A DNA stretch of 64,000 bases from Streptomyces sp. Tu 3180 (GCF_009852415.1 NZ_WOXS01000002.1:4752001-4816000); one strand, 5' to 3'; counted from the stretch's first letter, positions 1 through 9,157 are shown. Program-made: numbers and translations. The notes: generated from the sequence alone by a model not told the origin.

Positions 1-58
1 CGGCGTCCCGCGACCCGCGCCCCACGTCACCTTCCTCACGCGTCCCCTTCATCGGAGC

Positions 59-1390
59 ATGTCCGTGTCCACGAACACGAAGCCCTCGCTGTCCTTCCGG
101 GCACCCTTCTGGGCTCAGATACTCGCCGGCCTCGTCCTGGGCGTCCTGCTCGGCTGGCTCGCCCGCAGCCAGGACCTCTCCTGGCTCGTCACCACCCTCG
201 AGAAGGTCGGCGGGACCTTCATCGGCCTGCTGAAGCTGGCCGTCGCCCCGCTCGTCTTCTTCGCGATCCTGGTCTCCATCACCAACCTGCGGAAGGTCAA
301 CAACGCGGCCCGCCTGGCCTCGCGGACCCTCCTCTGGTTCATGATCACCTCGCTGATCGCGGTGGCCATCGGCCTCGTCATCGGCCTGGTCACCAACCCC
401 GGCGCGGGCACCGGCCTCACCCCGGCGGACGGCGGCGATCCGGAGAAGACCGGCTCCTGGATCGACTTCCTCACCGGCATCGTGCCGACCGACGTGATCA
501 CGCCGTTCACCGAGCTGAACGTGCTGCAGATCGTCTTCATGGCCGCCGTCGCCGGCATCGCCGCACTCCAGCTCGGCGAGAAGGCCCAGCCGATCCTCAC
601 CCTGAGCGAGTCCGTCCTCGAACTCCTCCAGAAGGCCCTGTGGTGGGTCATCCGCCTCGCCCCGCTCGGCACCGTCGGCCTCATCGGCAACGCGATCGCC
701 ACCTACGGCTGGGACCTGATCGGCAAGTACGCCACCTTCACCGCCGACATCTACGTCGGCTGCGCGATCGTCCTCTTCGGCGTCTACCCGGCGCTGCTCG
801 CGACCGTCGCCAAGGTCAACCCGGTGCAGTTCTTCAAGGGTGCCTGGCCCGCGATCCAGCTGGCCTTCGTCTCCCGCTCCTCGGTCGGCACCATGCCGCT
901 GACCCAGAAGGTCACCGAGCGCCTGGGCGTGCCCAGGGAGTACGCGTCCTTCGCGGTCCCGTTCGGGGCCACGACGAAGATGGACGGCTGCGCCGCGATC
1001 TACCCGGCCATCGCCGCGATCTTCGTCGCCCAGATCTTCGACATCCAGCTCGGCGTCGGCGACTACCTGCTGATCGCGTTCGTCTCGGTGGTCGGCTCCG
1101 CCGCCACGGCCGGACTCACCGGCGCGACGGTCATGCTGACCCTCACCCTCTCCACGCTCGGCCTGCCCATGGAGGGCGTCGGCCTGCTGCTCGCGATCGA
1201 CCCGATCCTGGACATGATCCGCACCGCGACCAACGTCGCCGGACAGGCCCTGGTGCCGGTCGTCGTCTCCGCCCGCGAGGGCCTGCTGGACCGCGACGCC
1301 TACGACGCGGTCCACGCCTCGCCGATCGACGAGGCCCCGATCGACGCGGCCCCGGCCGACGAGACCGGGCGGGTCCCCGCGGCGGCCTGA
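59..1390 (+). CDS. dicarboxylate/amino-acid:cation symporter (DAACS family)
   Basis: This 443-residue polytopic membrane protein is the usual length for the GltP/DctA family, which imports C4-dicarboxylates or acidic amino acids with protons or sodium. Hydrophobic segments begin at about residue 18. The serine-rich re-entrant loop motif SRSSVGTMPL is near residue 270, FGATTKMDG near 300 replaces the family's usual LGATINMDG, and DPILDMIRTATNVAG near 380 matches the DxxxDMxRTxxNVxG substrate and cation site. The ATG has a short purine-rich stretch (CGGAG) just upstream. The last 30 residues are a soluble Ala/Pro/Asp-rich tail. Substrate cannot be fixed from sequence. A strong hairpin follows the stop codon. 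Confidence 0.9.
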   Translation: MSVSTNTKPSLSFRAPFWAQILAGLVLGVLLGWLARSQDLSWLVTTLEKVGGTFIGLLKLAVAPLVFFAILVSITNLRKVNNAARLASRTLLWFMITSLIAVAIGLVIGLVTNPGAGTGLTPADGGDPEKTGSWIDFLTGIVPTDVITPFTELNVLQIVFMAAVAGIAALQLGEKAQPILTLSESVLELLQKALWWVIRLAPLGTVGLIGNAIATYGWDLIGKYATFTADIYVGCAIVLFGVYPALLATVAKVNPVQFFKGAWPAIQLAFVSRSSVGTMPLTQKVTERLGVPREYASFAVPFGATTKMDGCAAIYPAIAAIFVAQIFDIQLGVGDYLLIAFVSVVGSAATAGLTGATVMLTLTLSTLGLPMEGVGLLLAIDPILDMIRTATNVAGQALVPVVVSAREGLLDRDAYDAVHASPIDEAPIDAAPADETGRVPAAA

Positions 1391-1427
1391 CCGCCCCGGC
1401 TCCCACGCCTCCCCTCCGCACCACCCC

Positions 1428-1475
1428 GACGTCCGCCCGCGGCAGCCCGACGCACGGCTGCCGCGGGCGGACGTC
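1428..1475. terminator. 20-bp perfect stem-loop after the symporter
   Basis: Positions 1428-1447 and 1456-1475 form a perfect 20-bp GC-rich inverted repeat with an 8-nt loop, about 40 nt after the symporter stop. There is no U-tract, which is common for Streptomyces terminators. It probably ends the symporter transcript before the TetR gene. Confidence 0.75.
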
Positions 1476-1583
1476 CGTCCACGGGGCGCTGCCGTGACCG
1501 GCGGGCGCGGCGCGCCCCCGCGGGTGTCCGACGAGCGCCGTCGCCGGACGGGGGGACGGCCGCGGGCCCGTACGCTAATCCGC

Positions 1584-2342
1584 ATGGGTGCCGTGAAGAC
1601 CAAGCGGATGCCGCGTGCGGTCCGTGAACAGCAGATGCTGGACGCCGCCGTACAGACCTTCGGCCAGCGGGGGTACACGGCCGCGTCGATGGACGAGATC
1701 GCCGAACTGGCGGGCGTGTCCAAGCCCTTGGTCTACCTGTACCTGAACTCCAAGGAAGACCTCTTCACCGCCTGCATCCGCCGTGAGGCGAAGGCCCTCA
1801 CCGAGGCGGTGCGCGCCGGTGCCCGCCCGGGCCTGCCCGCCGACCGCCAACTCTGGTCGGGCCTGACGGCGTTCTTCACGCACACCGCGCTCCACCCCGA
1901 CGGCTGGTCCGTGCTGCACCTCCGGGCCCGCACGCACGGCGAGGTCTTCGCCGCCGAGGTCGCCGCGATGCGCGCGGAGATCGTGGCGTTCGTGACGCAG
2001 CTCATCCTCGCCGCGGCCCGCGAGGCCCACCGTGACCCGGACCTGCCCGAGCACGAGGTCTCCGGGCTCGCGGAGGCCCTGGTCGGCGCCGCCGAGTCGC
2101 TCGCCGACTGGGCCAACGCCACCCCCGGCGTCACGGCCCGGCAGTCCGCGGCCACGCTGATGAACTTCGCCTGGGCGGGGCTGGGCGACCTGATGGCGGG
2201 ACGCCGCTGGTCACCGCCCGACGACGGCACGGACGACACGGACGACAGGGACGACACGGACGACACGGACGACAGGGACGGCGGCGCGGACGGGCCCCGC
2301 GCCCGGGCGGATCACACCGGGCGGACGTCCCCCGTCAGGTGA
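1584..2342 (+). CDS. TetR/AcrR-family transcriptional regulator
   Basis: The 252-residue product has an N-terminal TetR helix-turn-helix at about residues 34-53 (MDEIAELAGVSKPLVYLYL), followed by an all-helical ligand domain. The ATG at 1584 is preferred over an upstream in-frame start at 1494 because the TetR domain begins right after it. TACGCT lies 8-13 nt upstream like a -10 box, so the mRNA may be leaderless. From about residue 211 the tail is an Asp/Thr/Arg run encoded by a GACGACACG-type microsatellite. The gene converges on and overlaps the maoC-like gene by 31 bp, so it is a natural candidate regulator of the adjacent fatty-acid genes. That role is inferred from position. Confidence 0.88.
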   Translation: MGAVKTKRMPRAVREQQMLDAAVQTFGQRGYTAASMDEIAELAGVSKPLVYLYLNSKEDLFTACIRREAKALTEAVRAGARPGLPADRQLWSGLTAFFTHTALHPDGWSVLHLRARTHGEVFAAEVAAMRAEIVAFVTQLILAAAREAHRDPDLPEHEVSGLAEALVGAAESLADWANATPGVTARQSAATLMNFAWAGLGDLMAGRRWSPPDDGTDDTDDRDDTDDTDDRDGGADGPRARADHTGRTSPVR

Positions 2343-3211
2343 ACCCGGCCGCCGGCCCCCCGCAGCTCGAAGCGCCCGCCGCGCGCCGCGTACGTCACCG
2401 TCCCCGGCAGCAGGACCGGTGCCCTGAAGTCCGCCCGCACCACCGCCGCGTCCGGGGTGCCGTGCGCGGCGAGGCAGCGGGCCACGGTCCACATGCCGTG
2501 CGCGACGGTGCGGGGGAAGCCGAAGAGGCGCGCGGTGAGCGGGTGCAGGTGGATGGGGTTGCGGTCGCCGGAGACGGCGCCGTACCGGCGTCCGACGTCC
2601 CCGGCCGGCCGCCACTCGGCCACGGCGGGCAGCGGCTCGTGCGGCGCGCGCTCCTCCCGGTGCGCGGCGGGCCGCCCGGAGGTCCGGTGCCGGGCCAGGT
2701 ACGTGCTCCGCGACTCCCACACCACGTCCCCGCCGTCCCGCACCTCGGTGACCACGGCGGCCTCGGTGCCCCGCCGGTGCGGCGCCAGCGCCTCGACCCG
2801 CACCGACAGCTCGTACGTGCCGGTGGCCGGCAGCGGCCGGTGGCGGGTGATCCCGATCGACGTGTGGACCAGCCCGAGCAGCGGCAGCGGGAAGTCCCGG
2901 CCGCTCATCAGCCGCATGGCCAGCGGGAAGCCCAGCACGTGCGGATACGTCGGCGGCAGCGCCTCCGCCCCGGTCGGGAAGCCGCACACCCTCTCGTACG
3001 CGGCCAGCCGCGCGGGGTCGATCCGCAGCCCGGGCAGCACCAGCCGGGTGCGCGGGAAGGCGGCGTCGGGGCGGGGCCGTCTGAAGGGCGACAGCAGGGC
3101 GCCCCGGGCGAGCAGCGGGGCCAGGGCGGGGGGTGCGGTGAGCACGACGGGGGGCGCCGGGGCGGCGGGGGGCGTCGAGGGCGCGGGGTCGGCGGGTGCC
3201 ACGGCGGTCAC
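2312..3211 (-). CDS. MaoC-like (R)-enoyl-CoA/ACP hydratase
   Basis: This 299-residue protein carries the hydratase-2 signature YGAVSGDRNPIHLHPLTA at about residues 210-228, with the catalytic Asp and His in GDxNPxH. Its length fits a double hot-dog fold like mycobacterial HtdX. It should hydrate trans-2-enoyl-CoA or enoyl-ACP to the (R)-3-hydroxyacyl thioester, the substrate of the ketoreductase encoded immediately upstream in the same operon (4-bp overlap). The order maoC-fabG divergent from a thiolase matches Mycobacterium tuberculosis Rv0241c-Rv0242c/Rv0243 (htdX-fabG4/fadA2), recalled from knowledge. Residues near the start are Ala/Pro-rich. Confidence 0.87.
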   Translation of the reverse strand: MTAVAPADPAPSTPPAAPAPPVVLTAPPALAPLLARGALLSPFRRPRPDAAFPRTRLVLPGLRIDPARLAAYERVCGFPTGAEALPPTYPHVLGFPLAMRLMSGRDFPLPLLGLVHTSIGITRHRPLPATGTYELSVRVEALAPHRRGTEAAVVTEVRDGGDVVWESRSTYLARHRTSGRPAAHREERAPHEPLPAVAEWRPAGDVGRRYGAVSGDRNPIHLHPLTARLFGFPRTVAHGMWTVARCLAAHGTPDAAVVRADFRAPVLLPGTVTYAARGGRFELRGAGGRVHLTGDVRPV

Positions 3212-4515
3212 GCTCCCAGCAGGCTCTGGCCGCAGACCCGTACGACCTGGCCGTTCACCGCGGCCGAGGCCGGGTGGGCGAGCCAGGCGGTGGTCTCGGC
3301 GACGTCGACCGGCAGGCCGCCCTGCGCGAGGGAGTTCATCCGGCGGCCCGCCTCGCGGATGAACAGCGGCACGGCGGCCGTCATCCTCGTCTCGATGAAC
3401 CCGGGCGCGACCGCGTTCACGGTCACCCCGTGCTCGGCGAGCGCGCGCGGCGCGAGGGCGCGGACCAGGCCGACGACGCCCGCCTTGCTCGCCCCGTAGT
3501 TGGTCTGCCCGGCGTTCCCGGCGATCCCCGCGATGGAGGCCGTGGCGACGATCCGGCCGCCCCGCTTCAGCGTCCCGGCGGCGAGCAGCGCGTCGGTCGT
3601 GCGCAGCACGCTTCCCAGGTTCACCTCCAGCACCGAGGTCCAGCGCTCGGCGGGCATGTTGACCAGCCGCCGGTCACGGGTGACGCCGGCGTTGTGGACG
3701 AGCACGTCCAGGCCGCCGGGGAGGGCGTCGGCGATCCGGGCGCCCGCGTCGGCGGCGGTGATGTCGAGCGGGAGCGCGACGCCGCCGAGCCGTTCGGCGA
3801 CGCGCCGTGCGTCCTGTTCGGCCTGCGGCACGTCGAGGACGACCACCTCGGCGCCGTCCCGGGCCAGCGTCTCGGCGACCGCCTCCCCGATGCCCCGCGC
3901 GGCGCCGGTGACCAGGGCGGTGCGGCCGGCGAGGGGGCGCTCCCCGTCGTGGGGGGCGACGGGACCGTGCGGGCCGACCTCGATCACCTGGCCGCTGACG
4001 TAGGCGGACTTGGGGGAGAGCAGGAAGCGGAGGGTGGACTCGGCGGCGGCGGCGTCGGTGAGGCGGACCAGGTTCACGGTCCTGCCCCGGCCGATCTCCT
4101 TGCCGAGGGAGCGGGTGAAGCCCTCCAGCGCCTGCTGGGCGGCGGCCTGGTGATGGTCGGCGGCGTCGAGCGGGGCGCCCAGCACCACGATCCGGCCGCT
4201 CGCGGCGACCGACCGGACGACGGGGTGCAGGGCCGCGTGCACCTCGGCGAGCCCTTCGACGTCCCGTATCCCGCTGGCGTCCAGGACGACGGCGGCGGGC
4301 CGGCCGGCGGTGTCGTCCGTGCCGCGTCCGGCGCGGGCGAGGACGGGGGCGAGATCGAGGCCGGAGGTGCCCGCGGTGAGGTGGAGCAGTCCGCCGTCCA
4401 GCTCCGGCCGCTCGGGCGACCAGCGCCGGAGCGCCGCGGGCTGGGGGAGTCCCAGGCGGCGCGTCAGGAAGCGGCCGGGCGCGGTGCCGGTGAAGCTCAG
4501 GTAGCGGTCGGCCAT
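3208..4515 (-). CDS. FabG4-type high-molecular-weight 3-oxoacyl reductase (SDR)
   Basis: The 435-residue product has a ~200-residue N-terminal Rossmann-like region without a proper NAD motif, then a complete short-chain dehydrogenase domain: TGAARGIG (cofactor loop, about residue 202), VHNAG, and the YGASK catalytic Tyr/Lys near residue 342. This two-domain plan is that of mycobacterial FabG4, not the ~250-residue housekeeping FabG. It should interconvert 3-oxoacyl- and (R)-3-hydroxyacyl-CoA or -ACP. The ATG at 4515 begins MADRYLSF; a longer frame upstream is antisense to the thiolase and was rejected. It overlaps maoC by 4 bp and starts 132 bp from the divergent thiolase gene, facing a shared operator. 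Confidence 0.88.
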   Translation of the reverse strand: MADRYLSFTGTAPGRFLTRRLGLPQPAALRRWSPERPELDGGLLHLTAGTSGLDLAPVLARAGRGTDDTAGRPAAVVLDASGIRDVEGLAEVHAALHPVVRSVAASGRIVVLGAPLDAADHHQAAAQQALEGFTRSLGKEIGRGRTVNLVRLTDAAAAESTLRFLLSPKSAYVSGQVIEVGPHGPVAPHDGERPLAGRTALVTGAARGIGEAVAETLARDGAEVVVLDVPQAEQDARRVAERLGGVALPLDITAADAGARIADALPGGLDVLVHNAGVTRDRRLVNMPAERWTSVLEVNLGSVLRTTDALLAAGTLKRGGRIVATASIAGIAGNAGQTNYGASKAGVVGLVRALAPRALAEHGVTVNAVAPGFIETRMTAAVPLFIREAGRRMNSLAQGGLPVDVAETTAWLAHPASAAVNGQVVRVCGQSLLGA

Positions 4516-4575
4516 GAAGGACTCCCAGCGGGGGTGGAGGGCTCGCTCTGGACGTGCTCGGGACTCGCTGCGGTG

Positions 4576-4618
4576 CTTACCCCGTCGCTTACTCTGAAGT
4601 AAGGTTACCGGAGGTAAG
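4576..4618. promoter_or_regulatory. multi-half-site operator in the fabG4/thiolase divergent promoter
   Basis: CTTACT at 4588-4593 and AGTAAG at 4598-4603 form a 16-bp inverted repeat with a 4-bp centre. Further half-sites are CTTACC at 4576-4581, and TTACC at 4605-4609 with GGTAA at 4613-4617 as a second inverted pair. Tandem palindromes of this kind fit a TetR-family operator controlling both directions. The TetR protein encoded at 1584-2342 is the nearest candidate. No copy of the motif was seen upstream of that TetR gene. Confidence 0.65.
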
Positions 4619-4647
4619 CCTATGTCACCGGTGAGGAGCAGGTCGAG

Positions 4648-5934
4648 ATGAGCCCCCTGAAGCCGGCCGCCGTGCGGCGCGTCGCGGTCGTCGGCGGCAG
4701 CCGCGTGCCGTTCGCCCGCTCCGACGGCCCCTACGCCACCGCCTCCAACCAGGAGATGCTCACCGCCGCCCTGGACGGCCTCGTCGAGCGGTACGGACTC
4801 CAGGGGCCCGGCGCGGTGGGCGAGTTCGTGGCCGGCGCGGTCCTCAAGCACAGCCGCGACTTCAACCTCGCCCGGGAGACGGTCCTCGGCTCGCGCCTGG
4901 ACCCCCGCACCCCCGCGTACGACGTCCAGCAGGCCTGCGGCACCGGCCTCCAGGCGGTCGTCGCCGCCGCCAACAAGATCGCCCTCGGCCAGACCGAGGC
5001 CGCGGTCGCGGGCGGCGCCGACACCGCGAGCGACGCGCCCCTCGGCGTCAACGACGACCTGCGCAAGGTGCTGCTGGAGGCACGGCGCGCGAAGTCCCTC
5101 GGCGCCCGCCTCAAGGCCCTCGCGAAGGTGCGCCCGGGCCACCTCGTGCCCGACATCCCGCGCAACGCCGAACCGCGCACCCACCTCTCCATGGGCGAGC
5201 ACGCCGCCGTCACCGCGCGCGCCTGGGGCATCACCCGCGAGGCCCAGGACGAACTCGCCGCCACCAGCCACCAGCGGCTGGCGGCGGCCTACGAACGCGG
5301 CCTGTTCCAGGACCTGGTGGTGCCCTTCCGCGGCCTGGCCCGCGACCAGAACCTGCGCCCGGGCTCGACGGTGGAGAAACTCGCGGCGCTGAAGCCGGTG
5401 TTCGGCCTCGACCACCCCGGCCCCACCATGACGGCGGGCAACTCGACCCCGCTCACGGACGGCGCCGCGGTGGTGCTGCTGGCGAGCGAGGAGTGGGCGT
5501 CGGCGCGGGGACTGGAACCCCTGGCGTACCTGACCGCGTACGAGACGGCCGCCGTGGACTTCGTGCACGGCGACGTGGCGGGCGGCGAGGACGGCCTGCT
5601 GATGGCCCCGGCGTACGCGGTCCCGCGCATGCTGGAGCGCGCCGGACTGGGCATGGAGGACTTCGACCTGATCGAGGTCCACGAGGCGTTCGCCTCCCAG
5701 GTGCTGGCGACGCTGGCGGCCTGGGAGAAGCGCGGGCTGGCCCCCGTCGACCGCGCCCGCCTGAACGTGGCGGGCTCGTCCCTGGCCACCGGCCACCCCT
5801 TCGCCGCCACCGGCGCCCGCATCGTGGCGACCCTGGCGAAACTCCTCGCCGAACGGGACGCCCCCGCCCGGGGACTGATCTCGATCTGCGCGGCGGGCGG
5901 ACAGGGCGTGACGGCGATCCTCGAACGCGCGTGA
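4648..5934 (+). CDS. acetyl-CoA C-acyltransferase (thiolase, FadA2/FadI-like)
   Basis: This 428-residue thiolase shows the full catalytic set: acyl-accepting Cys97 in QQACGTG, His345 in EVHEAFA, His383 in GHPFAATG, and Cys414 in ICAAGGQG. It should cleave 3-oxoacyl-CoA with CoA to acetyl-CoA and a shortened acyl-CoA, or run in reverse. It is divergent from maoC-fabG4 and followed by an acyl-CoA ligase, so the block can activate, hydrate, reduce or thiolyse acyl chains. The ATG at 4648 is the only start near the operator region. A 15-bp stem hairpin follows 6 nt after the stop. Confidence 0.93.
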   Translation: MSPLKPAAVRRVAVVGGSRVPFARSDGPYATASNQEMLTAALDGLVERYGLQGPGAVGEFVAGAVLKHSRDFNLARETVLGSRLDPRTPAYDVQQACGTGLQAVVAAANKIALGQTEAAVAGGADTASDAPLGVNDDLRKVLLEARRAKSLGARLKALAKVRPGHLVPDIPRNAEPRTHLSMGEHAAVTARAWGITREAQDELAATSHQRLAAAYERGLFQDLVVPFRGLARDQNLRPGSTVEKLAALKPVFGLDHPGPTMTAGNSTPLTDGAAVVLLASEEWASARGLEPLAYLTAYETAAVDFVHGDVAGGEDGLLMAPAYAVPRMLERAGLGMEDFDLIEVHEAFASQVLATLAAWEKRGLAPVDRARLNVAGSSLATGHPFAATGARIVATLAKLLAERDAPARGLISICAAGGQGVTAILERA

Positions 5935-5940
5935 ACGACG

Positions 5941-5975
5941 CGGGGGTTACGTGAGTGACCCTCACGTAACCCCCG
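5941..5975. terminator. 15-bp perfect stem-loop after the thiolase
   Basis: CGGGGGTTACGTGAG at 5941-5955 pairs perfectly with 5961-5975 around the 5-nt loop TGACC, starting 6 nt after the thiolase stop. It fits an intrinsic terminator lacking a U-tract. The GTTACGTGAG core could also be a repressor operator for the following ligase gene. Confidence 0.7.
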
Positions 5976-6160
5976 ACACTGCACACACCCGTCCCCGGTT
6001 CCTCCCCGTACCCGCACAGACCCCCCACGTCAGAGCCGTACGATCCCGGGACCGGCCGACGACGACCCCTCTCCCGGGCGCCGCCGGTGAGCGCCTCGGC
6101 GTGCGAGGCCCGTACGTCATCGGCAACAAGCAGTTCCCCTGCACGCCCCAGGAGCCGCCC

Positions 6161-8095
6161 GTGTCCGCCGCGCATCCCTCCGCCGCGTATTCCTCCGACC
6201 TCGACGACGACGTCTACGGCGCACCCGTCCTGGTCGAACCCGAGATCCGGCGGCTGGACGGAGTCGTACGGGAGGTGTCCGTACCGCCGTTCGCCAAGCC
6301 GGTGCGGCACGGATCGCTCGCCGACCTGCCGTTCGACAACGCGGGCGCGGCCGGGGACGCGGTGGTCCTCGGCCGGAGGACGGCGGACGGCGGCTGGCGG
6401 GACGTGACGGCCGCCGAGTTCGCCGCGGAGGTCATGGCCGTGGCGAAGGGGATGATCGCCGAGGGCCTGATGCCGGGCGACCGGATCGCCGTCATGGCCC
6501 GCACGATCTACGAGTGGACGGTCCTCGACTTCGCCGCGTGGGCCGCCGGACTCGTCACCGTGCCCGTCTACCCCACCTCCTCCGTCTACCAGGCCCGCTG
6601 GATCCTGCACGACTCGGGCGCGGTCGCCCTGATCACGGAGACCGCGGCGCAGGCCGCCGCGCTCGGCCCCGAGTTCCCCCACCTGCCCGACCTGCGGCAC
6701 GTGTGGATCGTCGAGAAGGACCACGTCGAGCGGCTCGCGGAGGCCGGCGCGCACGTCCCGGACCAGGAGGTGGACGTACGCCGCGGCGTCCTGGGCCCCG
6801 ACACCCTCGCCACCCTCGTCTACACCTCGGGCACGACGGGCCGCCCCAAGGGCTGCGCCCTCACCCACGGCAACTTCTTCGCCGAGGTGGACAACGCCAT
6901 CGAACTGCTCTACCCCGTCTTCAGGGCACGGACGAGCGAAGAGGCCTCCGTCCTCCTCTTCCTGCCCATGTCCCACGTCTTCGGCCGCATGGTCGCCGTC
7001 GCCTGCGTCCGCGCCCGGGTCCGCCTCGGCCACGCGCCGAGCCTGAAGGCGGAGGACCTGCTGCCGGACCTGGCGAGCTTCCGGCCCACCTGCCTGCTGG
7101 CCATCCCCTACATGCTGGAGAAGGTCTTCAACGCCGCCCGCGCCAAGGCGGAGGCGGGCGGACGCCTGTCCACCTTCGACCGCGCGGCGTCGGTCGCCCG
7201 CCGCTACGGCGAGGCACTGGAGGCCCGGCAGACCGGCACGGGCCCCGGCCCGTCCCGGTCCCTGAGGACCGGCCGCGCCTTCTACGACCCCCTGGTCTAC
7301 CGCCGCCTGCGCAACGCCATGGGCGGCAGGGTCCGCTACGCCATCTGCGGCGGCTCCCCGCTCGGCCGCCGCCTCGCCGCGTTCTACGCCGGCGCCGGCA
7401 TCGAGGTCTTCGAGGGGTACGGCCTGACGGAGACGACCGGCGCCACCACGGTGACGCCCCCGCTCAAACCCCGCCTGGGCACGGTGGGCTGGCCGCTGCC
7501 CGGCACGCGGATCCGCATAGCGGCGGACGGCGAGATCCTGGTCGCGGGCGAGCACGTGCTCCGCGGCTACTGGGACTCCCGGGCGGGCGGAGTCGTCCCC
7601 GCGGCGCCCGACGGCTGGCTCCCCACGGGGGACATCGGCGAACTGGACGACGAGGGCTACCTGACGATCACGGGCCGCAAGAAGGAGCTGATCATCACCG
7701 CGGGCGGCAAGAGCGTCGCCCCGGCCCCGCTGGAGGACTGGCTCCGCTCGCACCCCCTGATCTCCCAGGTCATGGTGGTCGGCGAGAACCGCCCCTACGT
7801 CTCCGCCCTGATCACCCTGGACCCCGACGGCGTCAACCACTGGCGCCGGATGAACGGCAGGCACCCGGTCCCGCCGGAGCTCCTCACCGACGACGAGGAA
7901 CTGCGCGCCGTCCTCCAGCGCGCGATCGACGAGGCCAACAAGACGCTCTCCCGCCCGGAGTCGATCCGCCGCTTCACGATCCTGCCCGTGGACTTCACGG
8001 AGGAGGCGGGCCACCTGACCCCGTCGATGAAGCTGCGGCGCGAGGCGATCATGCGGGACTTCGCGGGAGAGGTCGAGGGGCTGTACGAGGGGTAG
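6161..8095 (+). CDS. long-chain fatty-acid-CoA ligase (AMP-binding)
   Basis: The 644-residue product is an ANL-superfamily acyl-CoA synthetase. The P-loop YTSGTTGRPKG is at about residue 220, GYGLTET near 418, TGDIGELDDEGYLTITGRKK in the hinge region, and a C-terminal lysine-containing GGKSVAP segment follows. It should activate free fatty acids to acyl-CoA via acyl-AMP. The start is GTG at 6161 with AGGAG 6 nt upstream; the frame is open back to 5951, but that part reads through the thiolase hairpin and lacks conserved sequence. Its position behind the thiolase suggests it supplies substrates to that set. No membrane segment is evident. Confidence 0.9.
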   Translation: MSAAHPSAAYSSDLDDDVYGAPVLVEPEIRRLDGVVREVSVPPFAKPVRHGSLADLPFDNAGAAGDAVVLGRRTADGGWRDVTAAEFAAEVMAVAKGMIAEGLMPGDRIAVMARTIYEWTVLDFAAWAAGLVTVPVYPTSSVYQARWILHDSGAVALITETAAQAAALGPEFPHLPDLRHVWIVEKDHVERLAEAGAHVPDQEVDVRRGVLGPDTLATLVYTSGTTGRPKGCALTHGNFFAEVDNAIELLYPVFRARTSEEASVLLFLPMSHVFGRMVAVACVRARVRLGHAPSLKAEDLLPDLASFRPTCLLAIPYMLEKVFNAARAKAEAGGRLSTFDRAASVARRYGEALEARQTGTGPGPSRSLRTGRAFYDPLVYRRLRNAMGGRVRYAICGGSPLGRRLAAFYAGAGIEVFEGYGLTETTGATTVTPPLKPRLGTVGWPLPGTRIRIAADGEILVAGEHVLRGYWDSRAGGVVPAAPDGWLPTGDIGELDDEGYLTITGRKKELIITAGGKSVAPAPLEDWLRSHPLISQVMVVGENRPYVSALITLDPDGVNHWRRMNGRHPVPPELLTDDEELRAVLQRAIDEANKTLSRPESIRRFTILPVDFTEEAGHLTPSMKLRREAIMRDFAGEVEGLYEG

Positions 8096-8224
8096 CCAGG
8101 GCGAGGAGGGGCGAGGGGGAGGGCCGTCGCCGCGGGCGACGCGGGGTGGAGCGCAGCGGAACCCAGCGCCCTTGACGCGGGGCGCGGAGGCACGACACCG
8201 ATCAGGAAGCGGGCGGCCCCGCGG

Positions 8225-9157
8225 TCACTTGTCACCCACGTGCCCGTCGGCGGACCCGCCCGAGGCACTCCGGCGGCAGCTGTCCGTCACCGTGTCCGCG
8301 AACGCCCTCGCCAGTGGGGTCAGCGCGTCCCAGCGGCGGACCGCCCAGCCGACCGACAGGGGGCGCAGCGCGCGGATCGGGACCAGGCGCAGAGGGCCCT
8401 CCTCGCCGGGGACGGCGTGACCCGGCAGTGCGGGCACCACCGCCCGGCCCAGTCCCAGCTCGGCCAGCAGCAGCGCGGTGTCCCAGTCGGCCACGCTGGT
8501 GTCGAAGGTGAAACGGACCCCGGACTCGGCGCAGGCGGCGTCCAGGTGGGCGGCGGAGGTCGAGTTGGGCGGCAGGCGTATCAGGCGCAGGTCCTGCAGC
8601 TCGCGCGGGTCGAGGGAGGGGCGCGTGGCCAGCGGGTCGTCGGACCGCATCGCGAGGACCCACGGCAGGTCCGTCACCGCCCGCTGCTCGACGCCCCGCA
8701 CGGGCGCGCCGAGGGTGATCCACGCCAGGTCCAGCTCGCTGTCGGCCAGCGCGTCGAAACAGCCCCGGCTGGAGCTCTCCGTGCGGAACTCCAGGCGGAC
8801 GTCGGGGTAGCGCTGCCGGAAGGCGACGACCGCGCCCGACATGAAGTGCCGTACGGTCGTGGCGCCCGTGGCGATCCGCACCGAACCGCGCTCGCCGTCG
8901 ACGAGTTCCCGCAGCCGCCGCAGTGCCGCGTCCAGGCCGGTGAGGCCTTCGGAGGCGGCGGCCTCCAGCAGACGGCCGGCCCGCGTCGGGACGACCCCGC
9001 GCGGGCGCCGTTCCAGCAGGCTGACTCCCGTCTCCCGCTCCAGCCGCTTCACGTGCTGGCTCACCGCCGACTGCGTGCACGCCAGGTCGCGGGCGACCGC
9101 GCTCAGACTGCCGGCCCGGCACACGGCCACGAAGACACGAAGGTCGTCAAGGGTCAC
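8225..9157 (-). CDS. LysR-family transcriptional regulator
   Basis: The 310-residue product has the LysR winged helix at its N-terminus (LDDLRVFVAVCRAGSLSAVARDLACTQSAVSQHVKRLE, cited here in pieces: SLSAVARDLACTQSAVSQHV is the HTH) and a periplasmic-binding-like effector domain to the C-terminus. GTG at 9157 is chosen because the family's LDDLRxFxAV begins at residue 3. No Shine-Dalgarno is visible, so the transcript may be leaderless. A CCCAAG-N6-CTTGGG palindrome lies immediately upstream and suggests autoregulation. The divergent neighbour is a frameshifted DUF6817-like gene, the likely original target by the usual LysR arrangement. The effector is unknown. Confidence 0.88.
   Translation of the reverse strand: MTLDDLRVFVAVCRAGSLSAVARDLACTQSAVSQHVKRLERETGVSLLERRPRGVVPTRAGRLLEAAASEGLTGLDAALRRLRELVDGERGSVRIATGATTVRHFMSGAVVAFRQRYPDVRLEFRTESSSRGCFDALADSELDLAWITLGAPVRGVEQRAVTDLPWVLAMRSDDPLATRPSLDPRELQDLRLIRLPPNSTSAAHLDAACAESGVRFTFDTSVADWDTALLLAELGLGRAVVPALPGHAVPGEEGPLRLVPIRALRPLSVGWAVRRWDALTPLARAFADTVTDSCRRSASGGSADGHVGDK

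Noticed and set aside
5453..8014. 853-codon minus-strand frame opposite the acyl-CoA ligase
   Set aside because: It covers the opposite strand of a gene with complete catalytic motifs and shows no family pattern.
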